Part shown: positions 13,871 through 15,287 of the stretch, one piece after another | Layout of the letters: each line of letters opens with the position of its first letter | How positions within the stretch are numbered: the stretch's first letter is position 1 | Assembly (NCBI GenBank): GCA_021809305.1 | Contig: JAKBAF010000002.1 | Location: 1 to 15,287 of the forward strand | Direction: 5' to 3' | DNA: 15,287 nt | DNA from: a bacterium | GTDB taxonomy: Bacteria > Chlamydiota > Chlamydiia > Chlamydiales > JAFEGQ01 | Translations under genes and position numbers: made by a program | Notes under the pieces: generated by a model | Databases searched by the model: none | Seen by the model: the letters and a program-made list of their open reading frames with translations, nothing else | What the model was told of the DNA's origin: nothing

Positions 13871-15085
13871 ATGAAGAGGAGAGTGATTTTAGCTTATAGC
13901 GGAGGGCTCGACACCTCTGTCATCCTCAAGTGGCTCATCGAGCAAGGCTTTGATGTCGTCTGTTACATGGCCGATCTTGGCCAGGAGGAGGATTTTGAAG
14001 CAGCCAAGAGGAAGGCCCTCTCAATTGGCGCTACGAGTGTCTATATTGAGGATCTCCAAAGGGAGTTTGTGGAGGATTTCATCTTCCCATCACTTAGTGC
14101 GCACGCCGTTTACGAAGGGAAGTACCTCTTGGGAACAGCCCTTGCAAGACCACTGATTGCTAAAAAGCTAGTGGAGGCAGCCCAAAAAGAAGGGATCAGC
14201 AGTTTTGCGCACGGAGCAACGGGTAAGGGAAATGATCAAGTTCGATTCGAGCTGACAATTCTCAAACATCTGCCCCATGCCAGGATCATTGCCCCCTGGA
14301 GAGACCCCGAATTTTTGGCGCAATTTACAGGCAGAAGTGATCTCTTGCACTATGCGGAGATGCACCAAATCCCTGTCACATCGACAAAAGAGAAGCCCTA
14401 CAGCATGGATGAGAATCTCATGCATACAAGCTATGAGAGCGGAGAGTTGGAAGATCCAGCCTGCTGCCCTAAAGAGGCGATGTTCTTAAGGACAGCCTCT
14501 CCACAGAGTGCACCCGATAAGGAGATGAAGATCTCCATCGAATTCCAAGGTGGAAATCCCATTGCAATCGATGAGCTAGAGAGCGGCAAAAAGGTCACGG
14601 GTTCTGTAGCCCTCTTTAAGTATCTCAATAGCATTGGAGGTGTACATGGAATTGGGAGAATGGATTTTGTCGAAAGCCGATTTGTCGGCATGAAGATACG
14701 TGGAATTTATGAGACGCCAGCCGGCACCATCCTCTTAAAGGCGCATCTTGATCTTGAGGGTATCACTCTCGATCGTGAGGTCTTTTTATTAAAGGAGTGC
14801 TTCGCTCCAAAGATTGCGCAGATTATCTATAATGGCTTCTGGTTTAGCCCTGAGATGGAATTTTTAATGGCGGCAATCTCCCAAAGTCAAAGACGTGTAA
14901 CGGGAAAGGTCTTCGTAACACTCTATAAGGGCAATGTCCTTATTACAGGCCGAACCTCCCCTTACTCTCTCTACCACGGAGGGCTTGCAAGCATGGAGAC
15001 AACTGGTGGATATGATCAGACGGACGCTACAGGGTTTATTAAACTAAATGCGCTACGACTCATGACAGGATCGGGCAATGAATAA
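13871..15085 (+). CDS. argG: Argininosuccinate synthase ArgG
   Basis: A 404-residue ATP-dependent ligase that joins citrulline and aspartate to argininosuccinate. The N-terminal PP-loop AYSGGLDTSVIL (8-19) binds ATP. AHGATGKGNDQVRFE holds the citrulline/aspartate contacts typical of the common bacterial type. STKEKPYSMDENLMHTSYE with GELEDP is a further family block, and SPYSLY near residue 360 and the glycine-rich YDQTDATGFIKL end are as expected. Length is normal. It lies 11 bp after argF and overlaps argH by 8 bp. Residues are intact, so an active enzyme is expected. Confidence 0.97.
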   Translation: MKRRVILAYSGGLDTSVILKWLIEQGFDVVCYMADLGQEEDFEAAKRKALSIGATSVYIEDLQREFVEDFIFPSLSAHAVYEGKYLLGTALARPLIAKKLVEAAQKEGISSFAHGATGKGNDQVRFELTILKHLPHARIIAPWRDPEFLAQFTGRSDLLHYAEMHQIPVTSTKEKPYSMDENLMHTSYESGELEDPACCPKEAMFLRTASPQSAPDKEMKISIEFQGGNPIAIDELESGKKVTGSVALFKYLNSIGGVHGIGRMDFVESRFVGMKIRGIYETPAGTILLKAHLDLEGITLDREVFLLKECFAPKIAQIIYNGFWFSPEMEFLMAAISQSQRRVTGKVFVTLYKGNVLITGRTSPYSLYHGGLASMETTGGYDQTDATGFIKLNALRLMTGSGNE

Positions 15086-15287
15086 GCTATGGAGCGGCCG
15101 ATTTACGAAGGTGACAGAGTCGGAGGTCGATGCGTTTACCGCCTCAATCTCTTTTGATCGCAAGCTAATCGGAGAGGATATTTTGGGCAGCCTTGCCCAC
15201 TTGTCAATGCTGGGTCATGTTGGAATCTTGGGGCTGCCGGAGGTTCAAGTGATCCGCAAAGGGCTTCTTGATGTTGCCGATCGGTTT
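15078..15287 (+). CDS. argH: Argininosuccinate lyase ArgH, 5' part (runs off the window)
   Basis: The first 70 codons of argininosuccinate lyase, which releases arginine and fumarate. The start MNKLWSGRFTK and the following DAFTASISFDRKLIGEDILGS match the conserved N-terminus of the family (LWGGRF, then F-D-x-x-L-x-x-x-D-I-x-G-S). The catalytic signature regions lie beyond the right edge. ATG at 15078 overlaps the argG stop by 8 bp and is preceded by AGGA (15067-15070) at 7 nt. The frame is open to the last base, so the truncation is only the window boundary. Confidence 0.93.
   Translation, partial: MNKLWSGRFTKVTESEVDAFTASISFDRKLIGEDILGSLAHLSMLGHVGILGLPEVQVIRKGLLDVADRF

Noticed and set aside
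1..15287. CRISPR array, tRNA/rRNA, insertion sequence, prophage or defence system
   Set aside because: No regularly spaced repeats, cloverleaf-like sequence, transposase or recombinase motifs or terminal inverted repeats were seen on reading either strand.

Overview
The window reads as a bacterial chromosome segment of roughly balanced base composition (judged by eye). Coding is dense, most junctions overlap by a few bases, and Shine-Dalgarno sequences of the AAGGAG type are visible. No plasmid, phage, transposon, CRISPR, rRNA or tRNA signature was seen. The lineage cannot be fixed from the sequence. A flotillin/NfeD pair and a gapless arginine regulon occur in many phyla, so any assignment (for example a chlamydia-like or other Gram-negative bacterium) would be a guess.

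Layout. Positions 1-160 hold the unresolved 3' end of an upstream gene. Two translationally coupled genes follow: a small histidine phosphatase (148-693) and a Vat-type hexapeptide acetyltransferase (690-1334). After a short gap with a possible promoter comes a two-gene membrane operon: an NfeD/YuaF-like OB-fold membrane protein (1398-1973) and a YqiK/FloT-type flotillin (1980-3332). A HAD phosphatase of the beta-phosphoglucomutase type (3453-4358) has a hydrophobic, signal-peptide-like N-terminus and runs tail-to-tail into argD, overlapping it by 135 bp.

From 4224 to the right edge the window is one arginine regulon split into two divergent operons. The left arm (minus strand) is argC-argJ-argB-argD, which takes glutamate/acetylglutamate to acetylornithine. 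The right arm (plus strand) is carA-carB-argF-argG-argH, which supplies carbamoyl phosphate and takes ornithine to arginine; argH is cut by the window edge. ArgJ supplies the acetyl-recycling step that releases ornithine, so the cluster covers the route except possibly a dedicated argA.

The roughly 180-bp argC-carA divergent region holds a good argC promoter whose -35/-10 spacer contains an ARG-box-like palindrome. A second, symmetric palindrome of ARG-box geometry lies on the carA side, and a perfect 7-bp hairpin sits just upstream of the carA ribosome binding site. This suggests arginine-responsive (ArgR/AhrC-type) co-repression of both arms.

Most of the window is well-characterised metabolism. 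I do not see a novel defence or mobile system. The more unusual points are an eroded phosphate-binding motif in the CarB allosteric domain, a short NAGK without the N-terminal helix of arginine-sensitive enzymes, the probably exported HAD phosphatase, the convergent coding overlap and the regulatory region.
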